DNA of 64,000 bases from Nodosilinea sp. LEGE 06152 (GCF_015207525.1 NZ_JADEWR010000004.1:225801-289800); one strand, 5' to 3'. Numbered from the stretch's first letter, positions 46,093 through 55,780 are shown. The notes: a model not told the origin generated them from the sequence alone. Numbers and translations: made by a program.

Positions 46093-46956
46093 CTAATTGC
46101 TCTGGCGGCGGCGGCTGGGGAAATCGTCGGAGTCGGCCCTGGGGTTCGGGGTGGTGGTGTCGGTTCCCATCAGCTCAACTAACCCCTCTGTCAGCATCTT
46201 AGGATCCATGAAGAGCACTTTAGAGTTTTCGCTTACCCCCAGCTTTTCGTTGGCTTCGACATAGCGCTGGGCCAGCAGATAGTTAAGGATCTCGCTGGTA
46301 TCGCCGCGATTGGCCAAGGCTCCAGACAGCATTTGAATCGACTGCACCGTGGCCTCGGCCCGTTTGATAGCGGCCTCCTGCTCTCCCTGGGCCTCGAGCA
46401 CCGTAGCCCGGCTTTTCAGCTCTGCCGCCTGCTGCAGCTGCATCGATCGCCGCACCTCGTCGGGTGGAGTAATCTCTTGCACCTCCACGCGAGTTACCTT
46501 CACGCCCCAGGGCTCAGTCGCTTCATCAAGCTGAGATAGCAGCGCCCGGTTGAGCTCATCGCGCGATGAGAAGGTTTTCTCAAACTCCATCTTGCCGATT
46601 TCCGATCGCAGGGTGGTAATCACCAATTCTTCAATGCCCTGCTCGACGTTTTCAATCGCGTAATAGGTCAGCTCCAGCTCCAGAATGCGCCAGTACACCA
46701 CCGCATCGACGTCTAGAAAGACGTTGTCTTTGGTAATTGCCGCCTGCTTATCGACATCGAGAATTTGTTCGCGCACGCTGTCGCGCAGCACGATGTAGTC
46801 AAGCACCGGCACAATAAAATTTAGCCCTGGCTTGAGCTTGCGGTGGTACCGCCCCAGCCGCTCAACTAGAGCTTCCGTGCCCTGGTTGATAATGCGTACC
46901 GAACCTACGGTGTAACCAATAATGATTAACGCCAAAATTCCAATAATCGACGGCAC
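46093..46956 (-). CDS. SPFH/Band 7 (slipin-like) membrane protein
   Basis: Protein of 287 residues of the stomatin/prohibitin superfamily. An N-terminal membrane helix (about residues 3-19) precedes the Band 7 domain (RIINQGTEALVERLGRYHRKLKPGLNFIVPVLD) and a long, charged coiled-coil (LQQAAELKSRATVLEAQGEQEAAIKRAEATVQS). The C-terminus is polar and arginine-rich. These proteins form membrane-bound rings or scaffolds. Cyanobacterial relatives occur in several copies. Specific role unknown. Confidence 0.9.
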   Translation of the reverse strand: MPSIIGILALIIIGYTVGSVRIINQGTEALVERLGRYHRKLKPGLNFIVPVLDYIVLRDSVREQILDVDKQAAITKDNVFLDVDAVVYWRILELELTYYAIENVEQGIEELVITTLRSEIGKMEFEKTFSSRDELNRALLSQLDEATEPWGVKVTRVEVQEITPPDEVRRSMQLQQAAELKSRATVLEAQGEQEAAIKRAEATVQSIQMLSGALANRGDTSEILNYLLAQRYVEANEKLGVSENSKVLFMDPKMLTEGLVELMGTDTTTPNPRADSDDFPSRRRQSN

Positions 46957-47037
46957 GGCTAGCCCTCAGGACTAAAAGTTGAGTAAACCTGTTCTACCCC
47001 CAAGTGTACCGAGTTCTTCCCCAAATGAGCTAAATCC

Positions 47038-47961
47038 TCACCCCCCTTTCGCTCGGGCCACATGCTCAAGCACCGTCATTGGCCCCAGGGTTTTCAGTAG
47101 CTCCAGCTGCTCCAGATTCTTTACCAGCAGCGACCCGGCAAACCCCAAAGAATTTACCGGAATCGACTGGTAGCGATCCTGCTGGCGAGCCACGGCGACC
47201 ATCCAGCGGCGGGTGACCAGCAGGTTGTAGGGAAAGGTTTCGGGCGGCTGCTGCCAGTCGCAGCCAAGGTGGGTCAGCAGCGACTGGTAGGCGGCGAGCA
47301 GCATTTTGCCGCTGGCACCAGGCTCTGTCAGGGGCAGATCGATTAGGGGCAAAATGGCGTGGTGAAAGGGCAGCATGGGCGATCGCACCGGGCCATCGAC
47401 ATCGGCGATATTGCCCAGGGCCGCAATGACGGTGGCCAAAGGCAGGGGGCTGCGATCGGGGCAGAGCGGCGGCGGCACCAGCTGCAGGTGCTTGTGGCGC
47501 TGGCTGGCCCCCGCCAGGCGACCGCCATTGAAAAAGGCAAGCCCATCAATTTCGGCCATACAGATCGCCAGGGCTTCAAAGTCGGCCAGGGTTAGCCAGG
47601 TGTCTTGGTCCTCAAAGGCGCGAGTGACAATCAAAATGTGGTGATCAACCACGTTGTACTTATTGAGCAGGCACAGGTGAGTAGCCGACAGGTTGGCCAC
47701 AAACAAATCGGGGTCGTAGGGCAAAAATGGATTGACAGGCTTACCGGCCTGCTGCTGCTTTTGCTGCACCAGGTCAGCTTTTTCTTTGCGGGTCAGGTTG
47801 GCCAAAATTCTGACCAAAAAGTGCATTCCCCCCTGTTCGACAAACTCGTGGCGGGTATCGATGGGCTGCAGCGCACCGCGATCGAGGGCGTGGTGGGTCT
47901 GCTGCTGAATTTTGCTCCAGAGGTCACCGGGGGCGAGCCCGGCCTCGGGGGAAAGGGCCAT
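47038..47961 (-). CDS. Ap4A phosphorylase / ATP adenylyltransferase
   Basis: HIT-superfamily enzyme of 307 residues that splits diadenosine tetraphosphate by phosphorolysis to ADP and ATP. The active-site histidine stretch SQRHKHLQLVP is the family's degenerate HIT motif. The N-terminal DLFVANLSATHLCLLNKYNVVDHHILIVTR and the C-terminal PYNLLVTRRWMVAVAR are conserved as in yeast Apa1/2 and cyanobacterial Ap4A phosphorylases. Length normal. It controls alarmone-like dinucleotide levels. Confidence 0.92.
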   Translation of the reverse strand: MALSPEAGLAPGDLWSKIQQQTHHALDRGALQPIDTRHEFVEQGGMHFLVRILANLTRKEKADLVQQKQQQAGKPVNPFLPYDPDLFVANLSATHLCLLNKYNVVDHHILIVTRAFEDQDTWLTLADFEALAICMAEIDGLAFFNGGRLAGASQRHKHLQLVPPPLCPDRSPLPLATVIAALGNIADVDGPVRSPMLPFHHAILPLIDLPLTEPGASGKMLLAAYQSLLTHLGCDWQQPPETFPYNLLVTRRWMVAVARQQDRYQSIPVNSLGFAGSLLVKNLEQLELLKTLGPMTVLEHVARAKGG

Positions 47962-48571
47962 AGAGACACTAGCGGAACATTACCCCACCGACTCTAGCAA
48001 ACCCCCGACCCCAACAACAGAGGCAAACCGAAAGAGTTGGGCGTACAAAATGGGCTGGTGTCAAGAGACAGGTCAACGCTTAAGCACATTCAAACGCAGT
48101 GCTCAGATGCGGTATTTCAGCACAATATTCGGACCCACAGCTAAGCGCAACAGTGCACCCTCTTTAAACGCAGCAGCTTAGCACAACAACACCCAAGTTT
48201 TCATTCAAAGAACTTCCTACATCACGTCGAGCCTATACGGAGATCGGGAACTCAATTTACTCTCAAATGAGCCTAAATTGCCAAACCCTAAAACTCCCTT
48301 TTGCCTACTTCAGGAAGGATTGAACAGTATCTTGGGTGCTGCTGTTTAAACGAGACAGATGTAAAATTAACAGCGCTTTCACTCCTTTTTGTGTGTGGAC
48401 AATTGGCTGTTTTATCTGCCAAGGGAGCCTCATCAGCTCCACATTCAATATAACCCTCTCTTCTCAGCGATCCCCATCAGTGAAACGATAGTTAACACTG
48501 AATTCAGTACCCTTTCAAAACAGGCACAACCATCAGCAATCGGGCTAGTTATTTGCGTCTATGCTGCTGTT
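47962..48571. other. gene-free interval between Ap4A phosphorylase and GST genes
   Basis: More than 600 bases between two minus-strand genes. The two short open frames on the plus strand show no family resemblance, no ribosome-binding site and AT-shifted codons. No clear hairpin, repeat or promoter of good quality was found. It is tentatively regarded as noncoding. Confidence 0.5.
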
Positions 48572-49243
48572 CTAGCGGGCAAACTGGTACGGGCCGCCCC
48601 GCTCTAGGGCACGCTTGTAAGCTGGGCGGGCGTGAATGCGATCGCAAAAGTCAAGCAGCTTTGGATAGCTGGCATCTAACCCGCCTCGGGCCACCGCTGC
48701 TTCAATAGGAAAGCTCATTTGAATGTCGGCGGCGGTAAAGTTGTCGCCAGCAAACCAGGGGCTTTGGGCCAGCTCTGCCTCCAGATAGCTGAGGTGCTGC
48801 GTAATTTGCGGCACAATGAACGACGATTTGGTGCGGCTCGTAATTAAATTGGCAATCGGTTTGACGAAAAACGGCATCGGCTGCTGCTCAATGCGATCGA
48901 AGACCAGCTTTAGCAACAGGGGGGGCATGGCAGAGCCCTCGGCATAGTGCAGCCAGTAGGTGTAGCGCAGCCGCTCTGGGGTACCAGCGGGTGGGGCCAG
49001 GCGGCCATTGCCATACCGTTCGACCAGGTACTCAACAATGGCTCCCGACTCGGCCAAGGTCAGCCCGCCATCGGTGATAACGGGGGACTTGCCTAGGGGA
49101 TGAACCTGCCGCAGCGATGCGGGGGCTAGCAGCGTCTGGGGGTCACGCTCGTAGTACTTGATGTCGTACTCCAGGCCCAGTTCTTCTAGTAGCCAGAGAA
49201 TGCGCTGCGATCGCGAATTGTTCAGGTGATGGACAACAATCAT
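48572..49243 (-). CDS. glutathione S-transferase
   Basis: Protein of 223 residues with the thioredoxin-like N-terminal domain (VHHLNNSRSQRILWLLEELG) and glutathione-site residues including HPLGKSPVITDGGLTLAESGAIVEYL. The C-terminal helical domain has the conserved FTAADIQMSFPIE segment (N-capping box). The ATG at 49243 starts at the domain; longer open frame upstream encodes no recognisable extension. Conjugates glutathione to electrophiles or reduces peroxides. It is divergent from the flavoenzyme gene, about 440 bases away. Confidence 0.92.
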   Translation of the reverse strand: MIVVHHLNNSRSQRILWLLEELGLEYDIKYYERDPQTLLAPASLRQVHPLGKSPVITDGGLTLAESGAIVEYLVERYGNGRLAPPAGTPERLRYTYWLHYAEGSAMPPLLLKLVFDRIEQQPMPFFVKPIANLITSRTKSSFIVPQITQHLSYLEAELAQSPWFAGDNFTAADIQMSFPIEAAVARGGLDASYPKLLDFCDRIHARPAYKRALERGGPYQFAR

Positions 49244-49312
49244 GCGGTGCTCAATCTGTCCTATAGCCGCTACAACCAACCAAACCGTAAATCTTGAGGA
49301 ACAGGAACTCAC

Positions 49313-49684
49313 CGCTTACCTAACCCATCAACAGTAGACGGTAATTGGCAAATAAGCTTCTACCCAATGCAGGAGAACCCTACTTCAACGCATTCGGCAG
49401 CAGGTCAGCGCATTGCTCTACTTATTAGTAACGCGATTTAGTAACGCGCTGGCAGCTAAATTTCAAGCAAGATTTACCCTTCGACTCACTGTTTTTGTTG
49501 TCTATAAACACGCAAATCATGCTTAAGAAATATCCTCTATCTCAATTATCAATGTCGGCAGACACAGGCGGCAACGCGGAAAAAAGGTTCTTAGCAACCG
49601 CCTCTGGATAGAAGACAGGTGTCTCTGGTTCTGAGAATCTTTAGCTACTTCTCGTCAATTCACTGCGCAGGCTAAAGCATTCGT
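49313..49684. other. divergent regulatory interval with tandem direct repeats
   Basis: About 370 bases between divergent GST and MerA-like genes, without a supported gene. The clearest structure is two 11-base direct repeats, listed separately. The sequence just before the MerA-like gene is AT-rich and may carry its promoter. Confidence 0.5.
49425..49448. repeat. tandem 11-bp direct repeat TTAGTAACGCG
   Basis: TTAGTAACGCG occurs at 49425-49435 and again at 49438-49448, a 13-base period. The position between divergent stress-linked genes is compatible with an operator bound by a regulator. No known binding-site family is recognised. Confidence 0.7.
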
Positions 49685-51229
49685 GTGACCCAGACAGCCC
49701 CCAATTCAGTTACCGTTTCCCCCATGGACACCTACAACCAGACGCTGGTGTCCAACCTTCACCCTTCCGATTGGCAAAATCCGGTTGCTACCGAACGCTA
49801 CAACCTGGTCGTAATTGGGGCTGGTACGGCAGGGCTAGTCACGGCCGCCGGAGCCGCCATGCTGGGGGCCAAAGTCGCTTTAATTGAACAGCATCTGATG
49901 GGCGGCGACTGTACCAACGTAGGCTGTGTCCCCTCTAAGGCAATGATTCGCTCGGCGCGGGCCGTGCAGGATGTGCGCCAGGCCCATCGCTTTGGCGTAC
50001 AGGTTCCCGATGGAGTCAAGGTAGACTTTGCCCAGGTCATGGAGCGGCTGCGGCGAGTGCGGGCAGAAATTAGCCAAAACGACTCGGCTCGTCGTATTCA
50101 AGATGAGTATGGTGTCGATATCTTTTTTGGCAAAGCCACATTTTCTGGCGCAGACACGGTAATGGTGGAAGATCAGCCATTGCGCTTTCAGAAAGCGGCG
50201 ATCGCAACCGGCTCTAGCCCCGTGCAGCTTCCCATTGAGGGGCTAGAAGAGGCAGGCTACCTGACCAACGAAACAGTCTTTGAGTTAACCGAGTGCCCGC
50301 CTCGGCTTGCCATCATTGGTGGCGGCTACATCGGCTGCGAACTGGCCCAGACCTTTCAGCGGCTGGGGTCACAGGTGACGCTGCTGCAGCGGGGCGATCG
50401 CATCTTACAGAAGTCTGACCCAGATGTCTCAGAGCTGATGCAGCGCCTCTTTAGGGAAGACGGCATTGACCTAAAGCTGCAGGCCCAGATCCAGCGGGTG
50501 GAGCGGCGAGGCCATGAAAAAGTTATTCACTACCAGCAGGGAGATACAGCTCACACCGCCGTTGTAGGCGAAATTTTGGTAGGCGTAGGCCGGCAGCCCA
50601 ACGTCAAGGGCCTGGGTCTGGAGCGGGTTGGGGTCGAGGCAGACCCCAAGCAGGGCATCTGCATCAACGACTACCTGCAAACCACCAACCCCCGCATCTA
50701 TGCCGTTGGCGACTGCTGCATGAGCTGGAAATTTACCCACGCCGCCGATGCTGCCGCCCGCATTCTGATTCAAAATGCGCTGTTTGCCCCCCTTGGCCTT
50801 GGCCGCCGCAAGCTGAGCAGCTTAACGATGCCCTGGTGCACCTACACCGACCCGGAAGTAGCCCACGTGGGCATGTCTGCCAGCGAAGTGGCCGAGCAGC
50901 AGGATGTACGCACCTTCACGCTACTTCTGGCGGAGGTCGACCGGGCGGTGACCGATGGGGAAACCGATGGCTTCGCCAAAATTCATCTGGCCGCTAACCG
51001 AGACCAAATTTTGGGGGCGACGGTGGTAGCTCGCCACGCGGGGGAGATGATCAGCGAAATTACCCTGGCCATGGAGAAAGGATTGGGACTGGGAGCGATC
51101 GCCCAGGTTATTCATCCCTACCCCACCCAAGCAGAAGTCATCCGCAAAACGGCTGATGAGTACAGCCTCAGCAAATTTACGCCTTTAGTCAAAAAATTAG
51201 CGGCCACCTGGCTGCGGTGGCGGCGTTAG
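49685..51229 (+). CDS. MerA-like FAD-dependent pyridine nucleotide-disulfide oxidoreductase
   Basis: Flavoenzyme of 514 residues. FAD binding is by VVIGAGTAGLV near residues 43-53; the redox-active pair CTNVGC (C76 and C81) is followed by VPSKAM. The NAD(P) site is IIGGGYIGCELAQTFQRLG. The C-terminal dimer domain has HPYPTQAE, which supplies the base. It resembles mercuric reductase but has neither the N-terminal HMA domain nor the C-terminal cysteine pair that binds mercury, so another disulfide or electron acceptor is more likely. GTG at 49685 or ATG at 49724 could start it. Confidence 0.9.
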   Translation: MTQTAPNSVTVSPMDTYNQTLVSNLHPSDWQNPVATERYNLVVIGAGTAGLVTAAGAAMLGAKVALIEQHLMGGDCTNVGCVPSKAMIRSARAVQDVRQAHRFGVQVPDGVKVDFAQVMERLRRVRAEISQNDSARRIQDEYGVDIFFGKATFSGADTVMVEDQPLRFQKAAIATGSSPVQLPIEGLEEAGYLTNETVFELTECPPRLAIIGGGYIGCELAQTFQRLGSQVTLLQRGDRILQKSDPDVSELMQRLFREDGIDLKLQAQIQRVERRGHEKVIHYQQGDTAHTAVVGEILVGVGRQPNVKGLGLERVGVEADPKQGICINDYLQTTNPRIYAVGDCCMSWKFTHAADAAARILIQNALFAPLGLGRRKLSSLTMPWCTYTDPEVAHVGMSASEVAEQQDVRTFTLLLAEVDRAVTDGETDGFAKIHLAANRDQILGATVVARHAGEMISEITLAMEKGLGLGAIAQVIHPYPTQAEVIRKTADEYSLSKFTPLVKKLAATWLRWRR

Positions 51230-51352
51230 CAGGAGCCAGGGTTTCTAAAATCTGTAGGGGCCTGCTAAGTTTGTAAGGGCTGACGGTTAGCTGCGCGTTA
51301 TGAAAGTTGATGTGGTTGGGTATCCTAAACCAACCTTTTGTCAACTACCGAA

Positions 51353-51604
51353 ATGTTTATTCAACGCGAAAGAAACAGCATGTTGTGGAGAGCCACCCTG
51401 GCGATCGGGGCAGGCATTCTTTTAGGCGGCAGCGCAGCGCGAGTTGAAGACCAGGCCTGTGCCCAACCGGGAGCAATGCCGAGGTACTGCCTCATGGAAA
51501 CATCCAGGGCTCGGGTGGCCGATGGTATGGTCGGCGGCGCTTTTGCCAGCGGTAGCGCACTGCTGATGATTGAGCTTTGGGGAAGATTTCGCAAACCCGA
51601 CTAA
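51353..51604 (+). CDS. small membrane protein of unknown function
   Basis: Protein of 83 residues with two hydrophobic stretches (about residues 14-28 and 58-73) separated by a short loop holding two cysteines (QACAQPGAMPRYC) that could form a disulfide on the outside. The ATG at 51353 is preferred over a TTG at 51338. No family is recognised. It follows the MerA-like gene on the same strand by about 120 bases. Confidence 0.6.
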   Translation: MFIQRERNSMLWRATLAIGAGILLGGSAARVEDQACAQPGAMPRYCLMETSRARVADGMVGGAFASGSALLMIELWGRFRKPD

Positions 51605-51776
51605 GAGTTCATCCAACAACCACGCTTCTCAGGCTTCGGCCCAAGGGCTACCGGGCGTTTTTGAGTGGGCTTTAAGGGCAGCGGGCTGTTGAGAACCTGG
51701 GTTACCTTCGGGGCTCACTGTTGTCGGCGATCGCGACCCCAGCGTTTAGCTGCGGGAGAAACTTCGCCGTGCAGCG

Positions 51777-52946
51777 TCAAACTTCCACAGGTGGAGCCTC
51801 GGCATCGACGGCGCGGGTGGGCAACTCAGTCATAGCGGTTTGCTCGATCAGGCGATCCACGACCTGTCGCAAATCCCCTGTTTCTTTCAGCCATTGGCGT
51901 TGACGGCTGGCGGCATTTCCAAAGGTCAAAATTCTCTGGACTGCCGAGTAGACAACCTCCCAGTCGTGGTTGGCCTGTAGGGCTGGTTTTAAAGTGTCCA
52001 GCATTTGGTTGATGTAGGTGCTGGCGGGGACAGCCGCCGAGGCTTTCACTTCGATCAAATCACCGGTTAGACCATAGCGGGCAGCCGTCCAGTGGGCAGC
52101 TTTTAACAGCTCAGATTTGATCGGGGGACAGGGTTCTCCGGCCCGTGCCGCCTCGGTGCTAGTCCGCACAATGCCCCGCACCAGTCCGGCCATCATGATG
52201 GCTTCGTCAATGCTTAGACACACATCAGCAATGCGAAACTCTAGCGTCGGAAAGGCCTTTGACAGGCGAATATCCCAGTACAGCTTAGTAATGTCGGGCA
52301 TAACGCCAGCCCGAATCAGGCCCTCCACAAATGTAGAGTACTCGCTGTGGTTAGCAAAGTAAGGCGGCGGGCCAGCCGTCGGTAAACGAGACCACAGTTC
52401 GGTGCGAAAGCTGTCGTAACCGGTGTCGCGGCCTTCCCAAAACGGAGAATTGGCGGTGAGGGCCAGCAGAGGGGCGAGCCACAGCCGACAGCGATTGACA
52501 ACATCAATAGCCAGGTCGGGCTGGTCTCGAAATTCGCTGCCGTTAAGCCCCACATGAACGTGACAGCCAAAAATAATCAGGTCGCGGCTCGTCTGCTGCA
52601 ATGTTTCGGCCAGCTGGTGATAGCGCGCCTTGTCGGTTAAAGTTTGGTCTTGCCAGGCCGAAAAGGGATGAGTACCGGCAGCGACAACCGCTACTCGCTG
52701 CTCCTGGGCAGCGGTAATGACCGTCTGACGCGATCGCACCAGCTCCTGCCGCAATTCCTCCAGCGAATGACAGACATCGGTGGCAATTTCGATCTGACAA
52801 CGGTGCAGCTCTGCCTGCACCCGGTCAGGATGCTGCTGAGTATTGGCAGTAGCTAAGACCTTACCAGCCCGACCACACAACTCACGGGTGTCAGGATCGA
52901 CAAGCTGATACTCTTCCTCAACGCCGAGGGTGTAAACATCAGGCAT
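51777..52946 (-). CDS. YbdK-type carboxylate-amine ligase (GCS2 family)
   Basis: Protein of 389 residues of the glutamate-cysteine ligase 2 family. GVEEEYQLVD near the N-terminus supplies metal-binding glutamates, CHVHVGL the central motif, and LEFRIADVCLSIDEA the substrate-side motif. E. coli YbdK has weak glutamate-cysteine ligase activity, and the physiological product of family members is uncertain. Cyanobacterial GshA belongs to a different branch, so this is probably an additional ligase. Length normal. Confidence 0.9.
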   Translation of the reverse strand: MPDVYTLGVEEEYQLVDPDTRELCGRAGKVLATANTQQHPDRVQAELHRCQIEIATDVCHSLEELRQELVRSRQTVITAAQEQRVAVVAAGTHPFSAWQDQTLTDKARYHQLAETLQQTSRDLIIFGCHVHVGLNGSEFRDQPDLAIDVVNRCRLWLAPLLALTANSPFWEGRDTGYDSFRTELWSRLPTAGPPPYFANHSEYSTFVEGLIRAGVMPDITKLYWDIRLSKAFPTLEFRIADVCLSIDEAIMMAGLVRGIVRTSTEAARAGEPCPPIKSELLKAAHWTAARYGLTGDLIEVKASAAVPASTYINQMLDTLKPALQANHDWEVVYSAVQRILTFGNAASRQRQWLKETGDLRQVVDRLIEQTAMTELPTRAVDAEAPPVEV

Positions 52947-53277
52947 GGTTTTGCCCTACCTCTAATAGCCCTAGAATGGCACCTTTGAGGGCTACTGCGC
53001 GTCTGTCTATAGAACGATAGAGGTGGCTGGGGTGGCCGCTGGAGTGGCTACCCCAGTCACAGCGCGCCCGGATGCCCGAGACTTTGGTCATGCCTACCGC
53101 TTAGCCCCAGCGCAATACTATCCAACCAACGTTGGAGCGCTCGTCGGCAACGCCATCAAAAAAAGGGCTCGATCAAACTGCCTGCAGCACCAAGTTGCTA
53201 CACGAGTTTCACTTTAAGAAAGTAACCGATCAGGCGAGCTCCCCAAAACCGCTTGGTTCCAGGGGGTTTGCAAGAAA
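52947..53277. other. intergenic region before tRNA-Thr
   Basis: About 330 bases between the YbdK gene and tRNA-Thr. No gene is supported, and no convincing hairpin or repeat was found. An open frame running through here into the tRNA and antiporter gene is judged noncoding because it crosses the tRNA. Confidence 0.5.
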
Positions 53278-53350
53278 AGCTGGTGACAAGACTCGAACTT
53301 GCGACCGGCTGATTACAAATCAGCTGCTCTACCAACTGAGCTACACCAGC
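53278..53350 (-). tRNA. tRNA-Thr (UGU)
   Basis: A 73-base cloverleaf on the minus strand. Acceptor stem GCTGGTG/CACCAGC, D arm with AGCTCAGTTGGTAGAGC, anticodon stem CTGAT/ATCAG around loop TTTGTA-type sequence giving anticodon TGT, and T arm with GTTCGAGTC. No encoded CCA. Confidence 0.95.
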
Positions 53351-53410
53351 AAAAGCATACTCAGTATAGCAACCTTAGCAGGCCGCTTCATCATCTGCAG
53401 AAACCGATTG

Positions 53411-54865
53411 CTAAGACCCTACTTCGTCGGCGGTTTCCAATTCGGGGGCGGGTTCAGCCGGAGAAACCTCGCCGTCGTCTTCTTTAAACACAACTCGCAG
53501 CAGGGGCGGAGCCAAGAACGTGGTGAAGATTACCATCACAATAATGGCTGCATCCAGCGATTCTGTAAGCACGCCGCTGGCGGCCCCGACACCAGCAAAC
53601 ACCAGGCCCACCTCCCCCCGAGGAATCATGCCAACTCCCACCGCCAGACGGTTGATGCCCGGTTGGCCAAAGATGACAAAGCCTGCGATCACCTTACCGA
53701 TGATGGCAACAACCACCAGAAATGAGGCAATGATCAACCCGGCCCGATTAGCGGGCTCTAGGGGGTTGAGCACGCTTAAATCGGTGCGCGCCCCCACAGT
53801 GATAAAGAAAATCGGCACCAGCATGTCAGCAATGGGGCTGATTTGCTCCTCTAGCTCCTTGTGCTTAGAGGTTTCGGCCAGAATGAGACCAGCTGCAAAG
53901 GCACCCAAAATGGCCTCTAGCTGAATGGCGGCGGCAATATAGGCCAGCACAAAGGCAAAAATTAGCGAGCTAATGATGACCTGACCCCGGGTCCGCATCT
54001 GGTTGACCACCATGACAAAGTAGGGGCTAAGCAGTCGGCCAATCAAAATCGACCCAACCAAAAATGTGGCCGCTCCAGCAATCAGATAGACCACGTTAAG
54101 AATTTCGATTTCGCCGGTTTTAGCCAAACTGGCTACGACGGCCAGCACAATGATGCCGAGCACGTCATCGAGTACGGCGGCCCCAATGATGATTTGTCCT
54201 TCTTTGGAGCTGAGCTGCTGCATTTCGGCCAGCACCTTGGCGGTAATACCAATGCTGGTGGCGGTGAGAGCCGCCCCGGCAAATACTGCCGGAATGGTGT
54301 CGATGCCAAACAGTGCAATTAGCCCAGCTGTACCGGCAGCGAAGGGGGCAACAACCCCAACGACGGCAACCATGGCGGCCTGAGGGCCAACCCGAATCAG
54401 TTCTTTGAGGTCAGACTCTAGACCAATTTCAAAAAGTAGAATGATGACTCCTAGCTCAGCCAGGATAGAAATCACCTCGCTTTCGCCCTGAAATACCCGC
54501 AGCAACCCCTCTGGCGATTGGCCAGCGGTCATGCCCACCAGTTTCATGAGCAGCGACGGCACTTCGACGCCGCCCTCGGGAAACACAATCAGGTGCAGAG
54601 CCGAGACGCCAACAATGACGCCCCCCACTAGCTCTCCCAAGACCGCAGGCAGGTTGATGCGAGCGCATAGCTCACCGCCAATCTTGGCGGCCAGGTACAC
54701 CACAATTAAACTCAGCAGCACGCTGGCCAGCACTAGGGGTTCTAGTTCCGCTTCCGATTCGGCTACTTCGGCCAACCAGGGACCAGGGCCAGCCAGGGAA
54801 GGGAAAAAGGGGGTGGAAGAACTAATCAGGTCGCTGCCGATGAGGGCACTCATCCAATTCGCCAT
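53411..54865 (-). CDS. CPA2-type cation/proton antiporter
   Basis: Membrane antiporter of 484 residues, NapA/KefB type. It has about twelve hydrophobic segments. Diagnostic stretches are LPAVLGELVGGVIVG in the first helix pair, LLFEIGLESDLKEL, a long helix region with GAALTATSIGITAKVL and AAVLDDVLGIIVLA, which holds the ion-binding aspartates, and GMIPRGEVGLVFA near the C-terminus. No TrkA-N regulatory domain follows. Exchanges Na+ or K+ for protons, and the ion is not certain from sequence. Confidence 0.92.
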   Translation of the reverse strand: MANWMSALIGSDLISSSTPFFPSLAGPGPWLAEVAESEAELEPLVLASVLLSLIVVYLAAKIGGELCARINLPAVLGELVGGVIVGVSALHLIVFPEGGVEVPSLLMKLVGMTAGQSPEGLLRVFQGESEVISILAELGVIILLFEIGLESDLKELIRVGPQAAMVAVVGVVAPFAAGTAGLIALFGIDTIPAVFAGAALTATSIGITAKVLAEMQQLSSKEGQIIIGAAVLDDVLGIIVLAVVASLAKTGEIEILNVVYLIAGAATFLVGSILIGRLLSPYFVMVVNQMRTRGQVIISSLIFAFVLAYIAAAIQLEAILGAFAAGLILAETSKHKELEEQISPIADMLVPIFFITVGARTDLSVLNPLEPANRAGLIIASFLVVVAIIGKVIAGFVIFGQPGINRLAVGVGMIPRGEVGLVFAGVGAASGVLTESLDAAIIVMVIFTTFLAPPLLRVVFKEDDGEVSPAEPAPELETADEVGS

Positions 54866-54967
54866 GCAGACCGCTACAACTCATCCCATACAATGTACAT
54901 GAGATTTCTCCCTGCAAAGAGTTCGTGGGGATCGTTCTAGCCGTGGTTCTGCCTAAAGAAACTGGCG

Positions 54968-55780
54968 TTAGGGAAAAACTCGGTGGGCTAAAGACGGCAT
55001 TTGGCGTCGCACCTGGGAGATGCGATCGGGGTTGATTTCAGCGATCGCAACGCCTGTATCTACCCCAGCATCGGCCATCACTATGCCCCAGGGGTCAATG
55101 ATCATAGCGTGTCCGTGAGACTGGCGGCGGGCGTTGTGAAAGCCGGTTTGGGCGGGGGCAATTACGTAGCAGGTGTTTTCGATCGCGCGCGCCTTGAGCA
55201 GCACCTGCCAGTGGTCTTTGCCGGTGAATTCGGTAAAGGCGGCGGGCACCACCAGCACCTCAGCCCCCTGCTGTGACAGGTGGCGGTACAGCTCCGGAAA
55301 GCGCACGTCGTAGCACACCGACAGCCCCAAAATGCCAAAGGGTTTAGAGGGAAACACGTCGGGCAGCAGATGGCCCGAAATCACGGTGTTCGACTCGCGG
55401 TAGGTGTTGCCGTCGGGCAGGTTGACGTCGAACAGGTGCACTTTTTCGTAGCGCAGCAGCTCCTGGCCCTCGGGAGAAACCAACAGCGCGGTGTTAAAGA
55501 CTTTGCCTTCCTTAGCAGGTACCGGGTAGCCACCGCCAATCAGCGTCACCTGGTAGCGCTGGGCCATAGTTTTGAGAAAGGCTTCGCTGGCTCGGCTAAT
55601 GGCGTCAGCCTCGGCAATCTTGGCGGCTTCATCGCCCAAAAACGAAAAATTTTCGGGTAGGCTGACCAGTTCTGCCCCCTGGCGCGCGGCCAGGTCGATT
55701 AGCTCTTCGGCCTGGGCCAAGTTTTTGGCCAAATCTGGCACACTGGTCATCTGTATAGCGGCGGCCCGATACGCTCTCAT
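54968..55780 (-). CDS. nitrilase-superfamily carbon-nitrogen hydrolase
   Basis: Protein of 270 residues with the Glu-Lys-Cys triad: E in SLPENFSFLG, K in RYEKVHLFDVNLP and C in LSVCYDVRFPELYR. The sequence resembles the Nit1/Nit2 subgroup, which includes deaminated glutathione amidase and omega-amidase. Deaminated glutathione repair is the most likely role, but this is inferred. Length normal for the subgroup. Confidence 0.9.
   Translation of the reverse strand: MRAYRAAAIQMTSVPDLAKNLAQAEELIDLAARQGAELVSLPENFSFLGDEAAKIAEADAISRASEAFLKTMAQRYQVTLIGGGYPVPAKEGKVFNTALLVSPEGQELLRYEKVHLFDVNLPDGNTYRESNTVISGHLLPDVFPSKPFGILGLSVCYDVRFPELYRHLSQQGAEVLVVPAAFTEFTGKDHWQVLLKARAIENTCYVIAPAQTGFHNARRQSHGHAMIIDPWGIVMADAGVDTGVAIAEINPDRISQVRRQMPSLAHRVFP

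Noticed and set aside
47912-48607. Two short plus-strand open frames in the gap before the GST gene
   Set aside because: No ribosome-binding site, no domain, and composition unlike neighbouring genes.
53132-53725. A 197-residue plus-strand open frame spanning tRNA-Thr and the antiporter end
   Set aside because: It crosses a clear tRNA gene and runs antisense to the antiporter; composition and motifs do not support coding.
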